This document shows positions 21,986-32,639 of a stretch of 58,000 nt of DNA, one piece after another. The position numbers and the translations under genes were made by a program. The DNA is from Cryptomeria japonica (lineage: Eukaryota; Streptophyta; Pinopsida; Cupressales; Cupressaceae). Position 1 is the stretch's first letter. Each line of letters begins with the position of its first letter. The DNA lies in assembly GCF_030272615.1 (NCBI RefSeq), contig NC_081411.1, positions 184,994,449-185,052,448 on the forward strand. The letters run 5' to 3'. The notes beneath the pieces were generated by a model. It worked only from the letters and a program-made list of their open reading frames with translations, was not told the DNA's origin and did not search any database.

Positions 21986-22882
21986 TCATAAAACCATAGA
22001 CCTGTGATTGAGGAGTGAGCGTTCAATTTTGTTGCAACAATCCCTTCCTCCCGTATATGCATGTGTTGATTGTTCACATGAGATCACATCTATTTGCGGC
22101 ATCGTATCAAACAATTCACGAGCCTTGTCCATGTTTCCACATTTTGCATACATGTCAAGAAGGGCATTTGCAAGTACAACACCTAACAAAATTCCTCTAT
22201 CCGTTATGCTTTGATGGATGTCCATACCTTATTCCAAAGCTCCCATTTTTGCACAAGCAGGGAGGATGCTGGCAAATGTTGTGGAATTTTGCTTTATGCC
22301 TACCAATTTCATTTTCTTGAAAGTGTCTAAAGCCTTTTCGACAAATCCATTTTGTGCATATCCAAAAATCATTGCAGTCCATGAGATAACATTTCTTTCA
22401 GGCATTCTATCAAACAGTTCACGTGCCTTGTCTATGCTTCCACATTTTGCATACATGTCTACCAAGGTAGTTGCAACTACAACATCTGACAAAATTCCTC
22501 TATCCTTTATGCTTCGATGAATGTCCATACCCTGTTACAAATCTCCCATTTTGGCACAAGTAGGGAGGATAGTAGCAATGGTCGTGGAATTTGGCTTTAC
22601 ACCTGTCGATTGCATTTGCTTGAAAGTTTCTAAGGCCTTCTCAACAAATCCATTTTGTGCATATCCGGCAATCATTGCAGTCCAGGAAACCACATTTCTT
22701 TGAGGCAATCCATCAAATAGTTCCTGTGCCTTGTCTATGCTTCCATATTTTGCATACATGTCTAACAAAGAAGTTGCAACTACATCTGACAAAATTCCTC
22801 TATCTTTTATGCTTTGATGCATGTCCATACCCTGTTCCAAAGCTCCCATTTTGGCACAAGCTAGGAGTATGCTGGCAAACAT
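21986..22882 (-). pseudogene. Three-module PLS-type pentatricopeptide repeat (PPR) pseudogene fragment
   Basis: Three near-identical modules of 300-303 bp follow each other on the minus strand, with module Met codons at 22828, 22528 and 22225. Each reads as a P-L-S triplet: GMDIHRSIKDRGILSDVV, LVDMYAKCGSIDKARELFD, MPERNVISWTAMI and GYAQNGFVEKAL. PPR-PLS proteins act in organelles, often in RNA editing. Here a TAA stands at each module border (after KMGDL and after KMGALE), no organelle-targeting N-terminus precedes, and the third module collapses after PQIDVIS into unrelated sequence. No E or DYW domain is present. It is a broken internal fragment of a longer PPR gene, retroposed or duplicated. 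Confidence 0.88.
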
Positions 22883-23978
22883 AACTAAAGAAATGAAATG
22901 ATCATCTCCAAAGACATCAAACCACTACTAACAAAACTGAGAGTCTAAAATATGATAGGGAATAGTGTGAGCTGTCCTGAAATAAAATATTTTATTTTCA
23001 ATTTCAACTAAAACATAATTACTCGGCCATTTATTAATGTTATTAATAAATGTTTAATTTATGAAAGAGATAAATGGTTGGCCACAAGTACATGAGTTAC
23101 TAAATGCACACAAATAAGTGAATTTGATATTCAAAACTATCTACAATGAATTCAATTCTTGTCCATTAGTCATTTATGTTTGCAATAAGCATCTTTCTTT
23201 GTTTTTCTTAATCTTTATTCATAGTTATGTGCATATTTCACATTCTATAATTAGGATATCAATTGCTATGGCTGAACACTAGCATGATGTTTGTGTTGTG
23301 GTATAGATGCATGGAAACATAATTATGGGATTGTTATATTATAGAGATCATAAATCTAGGTATCGCATATTAGTTATATTATAGAGATCATAAATCTAGA
23401 GATCATAAACACAATAGAGATACTGATGGAGACTTAATTGGATGTAGCATGTCGCACCAAAGTTGTTAGAGTATGCTAAGCTAGTACATAATGTTTCCTA
23501 AAGCCACATTAGTATTTTACCCAGATCATTATCTACCAAAACTAACTATAGTAATCCTTTTGAGGATTCATTTCATGGTGCTAGATATTCATTTAGTTCC
23601 ACTTCTTGTTGGAGAAAAGAACAGTTATTTCTTGAGGTAGATTAATAGCCCATTAACAAAGGACAATACCCTTTCTAGAATATAACAAATTCTACTCCAA
23701 CAAAAGATCATGGGGGTTTCACTAGAGATATTGAATAAGATATAGACTTCTACTGCTGCATTAAAAGCATTGGCATGTTCTTCATTTATTGATGTAAACT
23801 CTCTATGACACCACCACAAAAAAAAAAGGTGTAAAAAGTTTTTTGCAATGCATGGATTTTAAGGATTATCCTTTGAGAAAATAGAATTAAAGTATGGAAG
23901 CAGGATCTGCCAGCTCCTGAGGAAATCTTGATGAAAAATAACTGTAAAATATTTGGGTGAGCTTATATACGAAAACTC
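22883..23978. other. No gene seen
   Basis: AT-rich sequence with no sustained frame. An ATAGAGATCATAAATCTAG(G/A) motif is repeated at about 23341 and 23380. The minus frame 23625-23819 has no recognisable content. Confidence 0.5.
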
Positions 23979-25993
23979 ATGCTTCCTGATGGGTTTATGT
24001 ACAAAAATAAACACGAATTAAGCAGGATAGGGGCTTCTAGAAACAAGAGGGATAGAGAGGCAGTGGAAGTGAAAACTTTTGGTGTTGTGTTTGCTCCATC
24101 TCAGAATAAGAATGGTGAAGGTGCTATAAGAGGAGCTGAGAAGGGTGTTGGAAGAAGTGGGGGTGTTTACATTCCCCCATTTAAGCTAGCTCAAATGATG
24201 AAAGATGTGGAAGACAAGAGCAGAGAGGAATACCAGCGCATGACATGGGATGCCCTTCAGAAGAGTATCAATTGGTTAGTAAACAAGGTAAATGCATCTA
24301 ACATCAAGAACATCATTCTAGAGTTGTTTGCAGAGAATCTCACCCGTGGGAGGGGTCTATTTTGTAGGTCTTGTATGAAATCCCAAATGGCGTCCCCTGG
24401 ATTTACAGATGTTTTTGTTGCGTTGGTTGCTGTGGTAAATACAAAATTTCTTGAAGTTGGCAATCTGCTTTTGTGAAGAATTATTTTGTAGCTTAAGAGG
24501 GCATACAAATGCAATGACAAGCACATGTTAATAGCAGCAGCCAAATTCATAACTCATTTAGTGAATCAACAAGTTGCACATGAGATCATTGCCTTGGAAC
24601 TTCTCACCCTTTTACTAGAGAACCCATAGATGACAGTGTAGAGGTTGCTGTTGGGTTTGTGAAAGAATGTGGTTCTTTGTTGCAAGACCTTTCACCCAAA
24701 GGTCTCTATGGGATTTTTGAAAGATTTAGAGGCATTCTCCATGAGGGGGAAATCGACAAACGAATAAAGTTTTTAATTGAAGGCCTTTTTGCAATTCGCA
24801 AAGCTAAGTTCGAGGGTCATCTAGCTATGCGTCCAGAATTGGACCTTGTAGAGCAAGAAGATTAGTTAACACATGAAGTTTTCCTAGAAGATTAACTTGA
24901 TCAAGAAGCTGGTTTGGATGTTTTCAAGCCAGATCCTGATTTCTTAGAGCATGAGGCAACGTATGAAAAAATGAAGAAAGATATCCTTGGAAATGCTTCT
25001 TCAGATGAAGTAGAAGGGGAGAATGATTCAGGTGATGATTCAGATGATGACAATGATGATGAAGAGGAAGGTGAGGAAGCACTGAGAATACATGATGAGA
25101 CAGAGACAAACATGGTCAATTTAAGACATACAATTTATTTGACAATCATGTCAAGTGTTAATTTTGAGGAAGCTCGTCATAAGCTACTAAAGATCAAGCT
25201 TGAACCTGGTCAAGAGATGGAATTATGCATCATGCTGTTAGAATGTTGTAGTCAAGAGAGAACATACCTTCATTATTATGGTCTTCTTGGGCAAAGATTT
25301 TGGATGATCAATAAAATTTATCAGGAATTTTTTGATAAGTGTTTTGTACAATAGTATTCTATGATACACAGACTAGAAACAAATAAATTACGTAATGTTG
25401 CAAAGTTTTTTGTCCACTTACTTGGCACAGATGCTCTTCCATGGTATTGTCTCGCTTATATACGCCTGGCAAAGGAAGATGCTACTTCCTCTTCCCGTAT
25501 TTTTATAAATATTCTCTTCTAGGAGCTGGCAGAGCAACTTGGTATATTGTTGCTTAATGAAAGGTGGAACGATCCAATAATGCAGGAGTCTTTTGATTCA
25601 ATTTTTCCAAAGAACAATCCCAAAAATTCATGGTTTTCTATCAATTTCTTTACTTCTATTGGTCTTGGTAGTATCACTGACAGTTTACGTGAGTATTTGA
25701 AGAATATGCCAAGGCTTATAATACAACATCAAAAGTCTATTCCTGAGTCAGATGAATCTACCTTTAATGATGATTCTTCTAGTTCATCAGGTTCGTCAGA
25801 TTTTGATACATCAGACTCAAATTTTGAGAGTGAAACTGACAGTGAGAGCAGTAAGGGGTCACCAAGAAAGAAAAATAATTCAAAGCATGACAATGAGTAT
25901 GAAAAAACAAGAAGAAAGAAAAGGGTGAGGGCATCTGACTTGGAGGGTGAAAGTGATAGTGAAAAAATCAAAAGGAAAAAGAAAAGGAATTGA
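23979..25993 (+). pseudogene. CWC22: Intronless pseudogene copy of pre-mRNA-splicing factor CWC22
   Basis: The frames 23979-24476, 24640-24865, 24914-25354 and 25547-25993, and the sequence joining them, read colinearly as CWC22. GGVYIPPFKLAQMMKDVEDK opens the MIF4G domain, with NWLVNKVNASNIKNIILELF and GRGLFCRSCMKSQMASPGFT. Then LLQDLSPKGLYGIFERFRGI, an acidic Asp/Glu/Ser linker, the MA3 part LRHTIYLTIMSSVNFEEA, MLLECCSQERTYLHYYGLLG and NFFTSIGLGSITDSLREYLK, and a Ser/Asp- and Lys/Arg-rich tail. CWC22 binds eIF4A3 and loads it on spliceosomes for exon junction complex assembly. Stops near 24474, 24493, 24863, 24892, 25352 and 25521 and a frameshift near 24628 disable it. No intron-like interruption is seen over 2 kb, suggesting retroposition; no poly-A tail or target duplication is clear. 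Confidence 0.9.
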
Positions 25994-27820
25994 ACTTTAG
26001 AAGGCCTAAGAGAAAGAAAATTCATTGGAGGCCTAATAAAATGATGCAAAGAGGCTAGGGTAGTCATATAGAAGGCCTAAGAGAAAGAACATTCATTGAC
26101 ATTTATTGAGAATTTCAAAGGAGAAAATAATAGTGATGGAGGACTGATATGTGACAATCATTGAAACTCATATCAATAAGGGTCAAAGCACATAGCAATG
26201 ATGCCTAAGGACAGTAAATAGTAAATATCTCTATCCACAATAGCCAAAAGAAAGCATACAAGGCAAAACATGATTCCAACCTTCCAAAATAGAGAACAAC
26301 ATTTTTTTCATAGTTGTAGCAGTAGTTAACTTGGCAATCATTATCGATAAATACAGTCTTCGTACAATCTCAACACATGGAAAATAAAGTATCATACAAT
26401 TGCAACATCAAGATCTAAGATAGTGGACAACATGAAGGGTAAAACAAGGCATGCATATTCACTCATATGATTGTTATAGTGTTATTATAATAAGGTGTTC
26501 ATAGTATTATCAAAAGAGAAATTATAGGTCCAAAATTAGAGATCAATCTTAAGACACCACTATCTAATAAGGGAGTAAATCAATAGCCGAAATGAATCAA
26601 TAAGAGGCCACAAAATAAGAAGGTATAAATAAAAGGGCTTATTTATAAGGAGAAAAGAAGCATTAGAGAAGAGTTTTGCATCAACCAAGGGTAGAGATAA
26701 AGGAAAATAAACTTTTCTATACAATCCAAGGTCACCATTTTAGTGATATAAAGATAGAATAGTGCTTATGGATAGTTGACAACAATCACGAAGAATGAGA
26801 AGAAAGGATGTAAAAAAGATTGTCCTAAATCACATTGAAGAGAACACAAAGATGCAGTCTATGTAGTAGCACAAAGGGACAAAGCCAAATAAAACCTTCA
26901 TTTTCTAAGCCAAATCAGTCTATGTAGGGCATTGAATAATAAATGTCAATAATGTTGTTATTTTAACACATAAAGACACTAAGACATATAGTCCTTAGGT
27001 CTGCAAAGATCTCATCATTAATATACAGATTGTTGATGCCACATTCAACAATAATAAAGTTCCAAACACATAGATGTCATCCAAACATAGAGATCATGAC
27101 ATATAGAAGTCATCATAACAAGACATCATGAGTAGCTACAACCATAGGACTCATAATGCAATGAACATTTTCAGTCCCAAAGCTTCTTTACAGTCATAAG
27201 ATCATAAAGACAATTAAATGTATAAGAAAGGGTAGTATATCAGTGAAAGTCACAATGAAAAGGGACATAAGGGTAGCCAATAACATGAAGTGGAGGCTTC
27301 CAAACAATTATCAGTACAGCCTACCCTAGAACTACAATCACAACACATGAACAATGCCACATTTTCAACAAGTGCAGAGATGAAAAAATATTTGTGTGCC
27401 TTAAGAGTAGTGACATATTCATGTGCCTTAAGAGTAGTGACCCGTCACAAGTTATGCATAGAGGATCAATGTTAAGTATAGCCATGGAATGGTCACTGAA
27501 GACCTTATTCACGACAATGTCAACGAGCTTCTTGAGAGACTGAAGAAGAATTGAAGGATATCTCAAGAAACAATATTTTGACTATTAAAAGGGATAAAAT
27601 TATGGTAGCAGTCATTGTCAAAGATGCCAAAGCAAGTAGCATAGTGCATCAAACTATAATGACAGTGAGACAAAGAATCTCAAACAAAGACTAAAATTTT
27701 CAGTCAGAGTGATAACAGATAGAGCAAGCAACCCATAGTTGTTTCAATAGTTTGAAAAGAATTCCTTGAGAGAGAACAATGCAAGCTCAAGTTGAAGAAG
27801 GATACAAGCATCAAGGCAGT
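25994..27820. other. No gene seen; short tandem duplications
   Basis: Purine-rich anonymous DNA. GAAGGCCTAAGAGAAAGAA occurs at 26000 and again at 26071, and TGTGCCTTAAGAGTAGTGAC at 27395 and 27422. The same style of sequence resumes at 31724, so this is the host of the 3.9-kb LTR-like unit. Small frames at 27290-27475 and 27321-27566 look random. Confidence 0.5.
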
Positions 27821-27826
27821 TGTCAT

Positions 27827-27842
27827 GCCCAAAATTTTGGGC
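27827..27842. repeat. Perfect 16-bp palindrome at the LTR-like start
   Basis: GCCCAAAATTTTGGGC is its own reverse complement and lies six bases from the left terminus of the unit. Confidence 0.9.
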
Positions 27843-28726
27843 ACGAACAAGAAATTTTTTTTTTTGAAATTCCAACTTAATAACATTAAATTAGCAATTA
27901 TGAATTGTACTAACAAGTTTTGTCTTAACTACGTGGGAGTTAACTTTAACCACTAACACAAGTAGACAAAAATAAATTTAATTAATGCAGATATTAATTC
28001 TCCAAAGAAATTATTATTGTCTCAACGATTTTAATCACTAAATTAACTTAATTAAAATTCTCTAAAATATTTGGCGAATGTATTATTAATCTTCAGTAAT
28101 CAATAAATGTTTTTAGGAACTAATGAAATTAGTCCTAGCACTTGGGTTCATTAATGTCTATTTTCATTTTTAATCATTTATTAAAAACGTGCTTAAATTA
28201 AATCGACTAAGAGGTCATTTAAATTTTCATATTGAATATTTTTCCTATAAAGTTCCATCTCATAAACCTATATCTAGGTGGCTAAAATTAATCCCTATAG
28301 TTAAATAAATTACAACAGAAATTAAATTTCCTAAAAGATTAACTTCATGAGTATTTTAATTTAAAACAATTTTTTTTTGGTAATTATACTCATAAGTTTA
28401 TTGAAACATTATAATCACCTAAATAGATATTTTTACTCCATTTGACCTAACCTTTCATAATTATATATGTATAAACTTAAATAGGTTTCCACATTATGGA
28501 AACCCTAATTTTAATTATATATTAATGGCCCTTTTTATTTTTTTAAAAGAAAAACTCTTCTTTTCTTTTATTTTCCCTAGCCCTACTTAGGCTAGGGCTT
28601 TATTCTTTTCTAGTTTCTTGTGTTTTGCAGGGGGCCGAATGGATAGAAAGGAGGAGGTGGCAACGTTTTTTGTTGAGCGCGGTGGAGGTGCTAGTTATGG
28701 TGGCGGGCGGTGGGTAGTGGGCACCG

Positions 28727-28815
28727 CTCACTGTGGGAAACCACAGTGGCAGCTGTCCACTATGGTTGCCCACAGTGGTGGCCCTCGGGCCATCCACTGT
28801 GGATGCCCACAGTGG
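28727..28815. repeat. Cluster of CCACAGTGG / CCACTGTGG inverted repeats
   Basis: Five CACTGTGG or CCACAGTG copies occur within 90 bp. The first pair (28729-28736 and 28741-28748) makes an 8-bp stem with a GAAA loop; the last pair (28794-28802 and 28807-28815) makes a 9-bp stem with an ATGC loop. The island is GC-rich in otherwise AT-rich DNA. Confidence 0.85.
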
Positions 28816-28917
28816 CGTCGGCCGATGCCAACCACTATGTTTAGCACAATGGTTCAGCCCAAACCCTAGCTTACTCATTTTTTTTTTTTTAAAGAAAAAG
28901 TTTTAAATAATTTTTTT

Positions 28918-29090
28918 TTTAATAAAATAATATATATATATAGAAGTATTTATATATATAAATATATTATATTTTAATTTGTATATCTATAATTATATAT
29001 TTATATATATTTTTATATATAGATATATTGAATATACAAATGTATTTTTAAATATAAGTATATATTTATATATATTTGATGCATAAGGAA
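28918..29090. repeat. TA-rich simple-sequence tract
   Basis: Long runs of TATATA and TATTTATATAT follow an A/T homopolymer stretch. No coding content. Confidence 0.8.
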
Positions 29091-31723
29091 AAATTAGAGC
29101 TAACATTACTATGCATTTAATTTAATTTTTTTTGTTTGAACTTGTAAAACAGATTGATAACAAAATTATGAATTAAGCCCATGTATATTTTTTTTTTAAA
29201 ACCAAAAATACCTTGTTGCTAAATCATAGATGTACTATGTTAACCTTAGATTTATTCTCCGCATAAAATAAATGACAGAATTAAATAACTTCATACAACA
29301 ACTATAAAGTATATTTTTATTTAAGCTAGGAAATATTAAAATGATTCTTTAGAGATGACTATAATATTTTAAGTCTTCTTTTCTGCAAATAAATGAAATG
29401 ACATATTTAAATAAACTAAAACTACACTTCCATAAACATATCTAATTGTTTTATTTCTAGCCTTCTACATGCATGCTAAAACTATTTCATTATTTTCCTA
29501 TTTTATTTCCTAAGCTTAAAGGAGCAAAATAAATTTATTGCTTTTCAAAATATTATATACTCAACAAATATTTATTTCAAAACTTTAAGAAACAAAATCG
29601 TGGAATATTCAATTCATTTTTGTAGTGTAACATAATAGAATATTACATTTCTTTAAAGTGCATTTAAAAGACACTATCATCACTTTACAAATGGGTCTCT
29701 CATTTCTAATAAATGAGGACTTTTCAAAATAATAATTACATTTACAAATATTTTTCTGCAACAAATAACTCCAGCAAACTTCCACTTGTCCTATTCTTTT
29801 TTTCCAACAACCTGCAATTTAATCAAAGCTATGACCATGGAGTGCTCACCTCCTAGCCTAGGCTAACTAGTAGCCACCCCCGAGCTTGGAGAACCAAGCC
29901 CTAGATAGGTAACACACATGCAAACATAATAAACATGGGAAAAACAATCACATACACACTCCCAACCCATGCTACACTGCACCACACATGTGATGACTAT
30001 ACATAGGTGGTAGTGGACCAAATACCCTAAGGAGATTGCAAGTATAGTAAAACTCAAGGCCACCTCATGGAAAACAATGATAAATCTTAAGTATAACAAC
30101 CCCACAACCTTATGCCCCCCAAAGGCATTCATTCCTTATTTCCCTCCTTATGACCCCCAAATGCATAAACAAGCCATGCAACAAGGGTTACATAGGAATC
30201 CCTTGAGATCACTCTCTTAACGAGAGCCTCTCACTCGAGGGCTATCAAAATTTTACCACCCACAAGACCATCCTCTCTCCCAAGAGTAGGAGGTCTTGGT
30301 TACTCCCAAAACACAGTATATACGCAAGAGTAAAATGTAGAACACAAAATAAATTTTCATAAGGAAAAAATACAATAAACAAGCCTTCTCACACATGCAA
30401 TTCTTTTCAACATAACATGCAATATAAAAACATAACAAAGGGAATTTTAACCAACCTTCAACTGCCCAAGGTATGCTAGATAAGTAGAGGATGAGCAGCC
30501 CAAATCCACAATCCCTTGCTTCTCTACACTTAGCCAAATTCCTAAAACCAAATTTGTCTTTTCTTTCAAAAATTCTTGTCTCCAAAAATAGAGAGTGGGT
30601 GATTACCCACAAAATCTCTCATTCTTGCCTAAAAAGGCCTTAGTGAGAGTTCTCACAGGTTTCTAAAATTGAAAAAGGAAAAGTCAGGAAAGTTAACAAC
30701 TTAGGTGATGCCTTCTAATTTTCAATTTTAGCTCAACTTAGGAAATCCACTTTTTAGGGTGTCTAAATGGTCACATGGGAGTTGAAACATGCCTAAAATT
30801 ACTCCTAACCCTTAGGTATACCTTATGGGCTTTAGGAAACACTCTTAAAATACCCCTAGGTGTCCATTTAACCCTTTTAAACCCCTCTAAAGTTAATTTT
30901 CGGGTCAAACTTAAGTTGACCACCCCAAAGATTCTCTTCCCAAGGCAATTATGGAATCACATTAAGTTAATTGAAAAAGCTATGGTTAAACAACTCCCTC
31001 CAAGAGACAATTAAAAAACCAAAACATAAATTGATCACATGTGTCAAGTGACACAATAAAAATACTTTTACAAAAATTACACTCGAAAATTTGTCTCTTG
31101 TTGGATTTACACAGATTAACAAAATTCAATTTAACATTCAAGCAACAATCACTTTCACGAATAAAATACGATACGAATGGGGTGTTGTCTCTCCAAATAG
31201 ACAAACCCTAGTTTTACGAACGTACATAGGTCTAGGTTTGGTTCTCCATAATATTTCCATGGTCACATGGATAATTTTCCTGCGTATCTCAATTACACAT
31301 TAGTAATTTCAAATAACCTCATATAATATAAAACACATGAATAAGAATACACATCAAACACTTTGCATACAATATACCCTTAAACAAATCAATATATCTT
31401 ATATCCAAATAAATCCACATAAGCAATTATCATAATTCTCATAATTTTAATCCATACATAAAACATGCATTCTATTTCTATCATCATAGTAAAGTCCTGC
31501 AAATCCAATAATGACATACACTATCTCAAATTCATCATATTCTAGAATCATATTGATTTCTATATCATAAAGCATATAAATGAAGCATCAACATATAGCA
31601 ATGTTATCCAAATCATGGATTCATATAAGTTTTAAATCCATAATGAATAAAAATAAAGCATCCATAATAGTCTCAACATGAAAATCACTGAAATGCTAGA
31701 CTGAGTCGGGGTAGGGCCTCACA

Positions 31724-32639
31724 ACAGTTAACATAAGCTAGGTAAATAGTGATTCTAAGCCTCTTTGATAGTAAGAGAAACCAAAAGGAATGTTGTGACA
31801 AAGATGTGTGATCAGAATAGGGTCTTCATAAGATTTAATGGTCATGACCAACATTGTAAAAATTTGTCAAAGTAGCCTTAGTATACTTCAAGGACAATCA
31901 AAGAAGCCTATGATAGTATTGAAGGGACAGTGACAACATGTGCATCTAGTAGACAATAGCCTTTTAAAGGTCATAGAAGTCATGTCATGGTTCCATGAAA
32001 GATGACGATAGCTCTGTGATAAAGAGTCTCAGTCATACCCAAGTTCAAAATAAAGTTTGCAGCCTCAATAAAAAACATACATCACTGTGAACTTTTCCAT
32101 AAGATAACTCTATGAATGGTCAAAATACAATGCTCACAATATCATGACACTATCACAAATTCTACAATCATGAGAACAAATATAAAGATCAAAATATTGT
32201 TGCCCATGCTAGTTAAATAATAGTCTATTTGACTGTCATGGGTTGAATAGAAATATAGGTCTAAAAGGGCTTCAAGGAGCAATCATCCATAGTAATTATG
32301 CAAGATGATCATGAAGGTAATTTTCAAAATATGAGGAAGAGCAGTCCTTTCATCTTAAGATCAGTCCCTTACTCTTTAAGATTAAGCCTTCAATGCTATC
32401 ACCAAAAGAGCTTAAAAGGACATTGTCACAGAGAAGAATTGTGGATGGTTCTAACGTGCTTGTTAGATATGTTTTTAGATGAAAATGAAGAGTTAGATGG
32501 TTTTGGTTCAATGATGATAAATTCTATTTTCAAGTAATTTGATTCAGTATATTATACTGAAACATGATTTCATAATTAACATTTCAACTTCTATATAACT
32601 AGTTCTATAGCCCAATTTTCTTGCCTGTGAAGAAAGACC
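31724..32639. other. No gene seen; upstream flank of the CACTA element
   Basis: Anonymous DNA like 26000-27820. The small frame 32298-32537 has no recognisable content. I looked for a CACTA terminal repeat here and did not find a convincing one. Confidence 0.4.

Larger units (their letters stand above)
27821..31723 (+). mobile_element. Large solo-LTR-like unit (3.9 kb)
   Basis: The unit begins TGTCATGCCC and ends GGGCCTCACA, so its ends are TG...CA with a short inverted repeat (TGTCATGCCC against TGTGAGGCCC). The flanks are GCAGT (27816-27820) and ACAGT (31724-31728), a 5-bp duplication with one mismatch. Neither end recurs internally, no PBS, PPT or pol is visible, and the surrounding anonymous DNA resumes beyond it. 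This fits a solo LTR of a large gypsy element or a LARD-type unit. It contains a GC-rich hairpin island (28620-28870), a TA-rich tract (28918-29090) and only short frames without recognisable product. Orientation is inferred from the CCCAAAATTTTGGG start, common in such LTRs. Confidence 0.65.

Noticed and set aside
22921-22932. CACTACTAAC as a possible CACTA terminus
   Set aside because: No inverted partner or 3-bp duplication is visible and it is about 9.7 kb from the transposase genes with unrelated DNA between.
24257-24550. Minus frame opposite the CWC22 MIF4G part
   Set aside because: The plus strand has clear domain similarity; this is its antisense shadow.
25729-26067. Ser/Leu/Phe-rich minus frame opposite the CWC22 tail
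   Set aside because: It is the antisense of an acidic and Lys-rich coding tail and matches nothing.
28618-28869. 83-residue Gly/Trp-rich plus frame in the GC island
   Set aside because: The frame is explained by GC-rich inverted repeats lacking stops; no recognisable domain.
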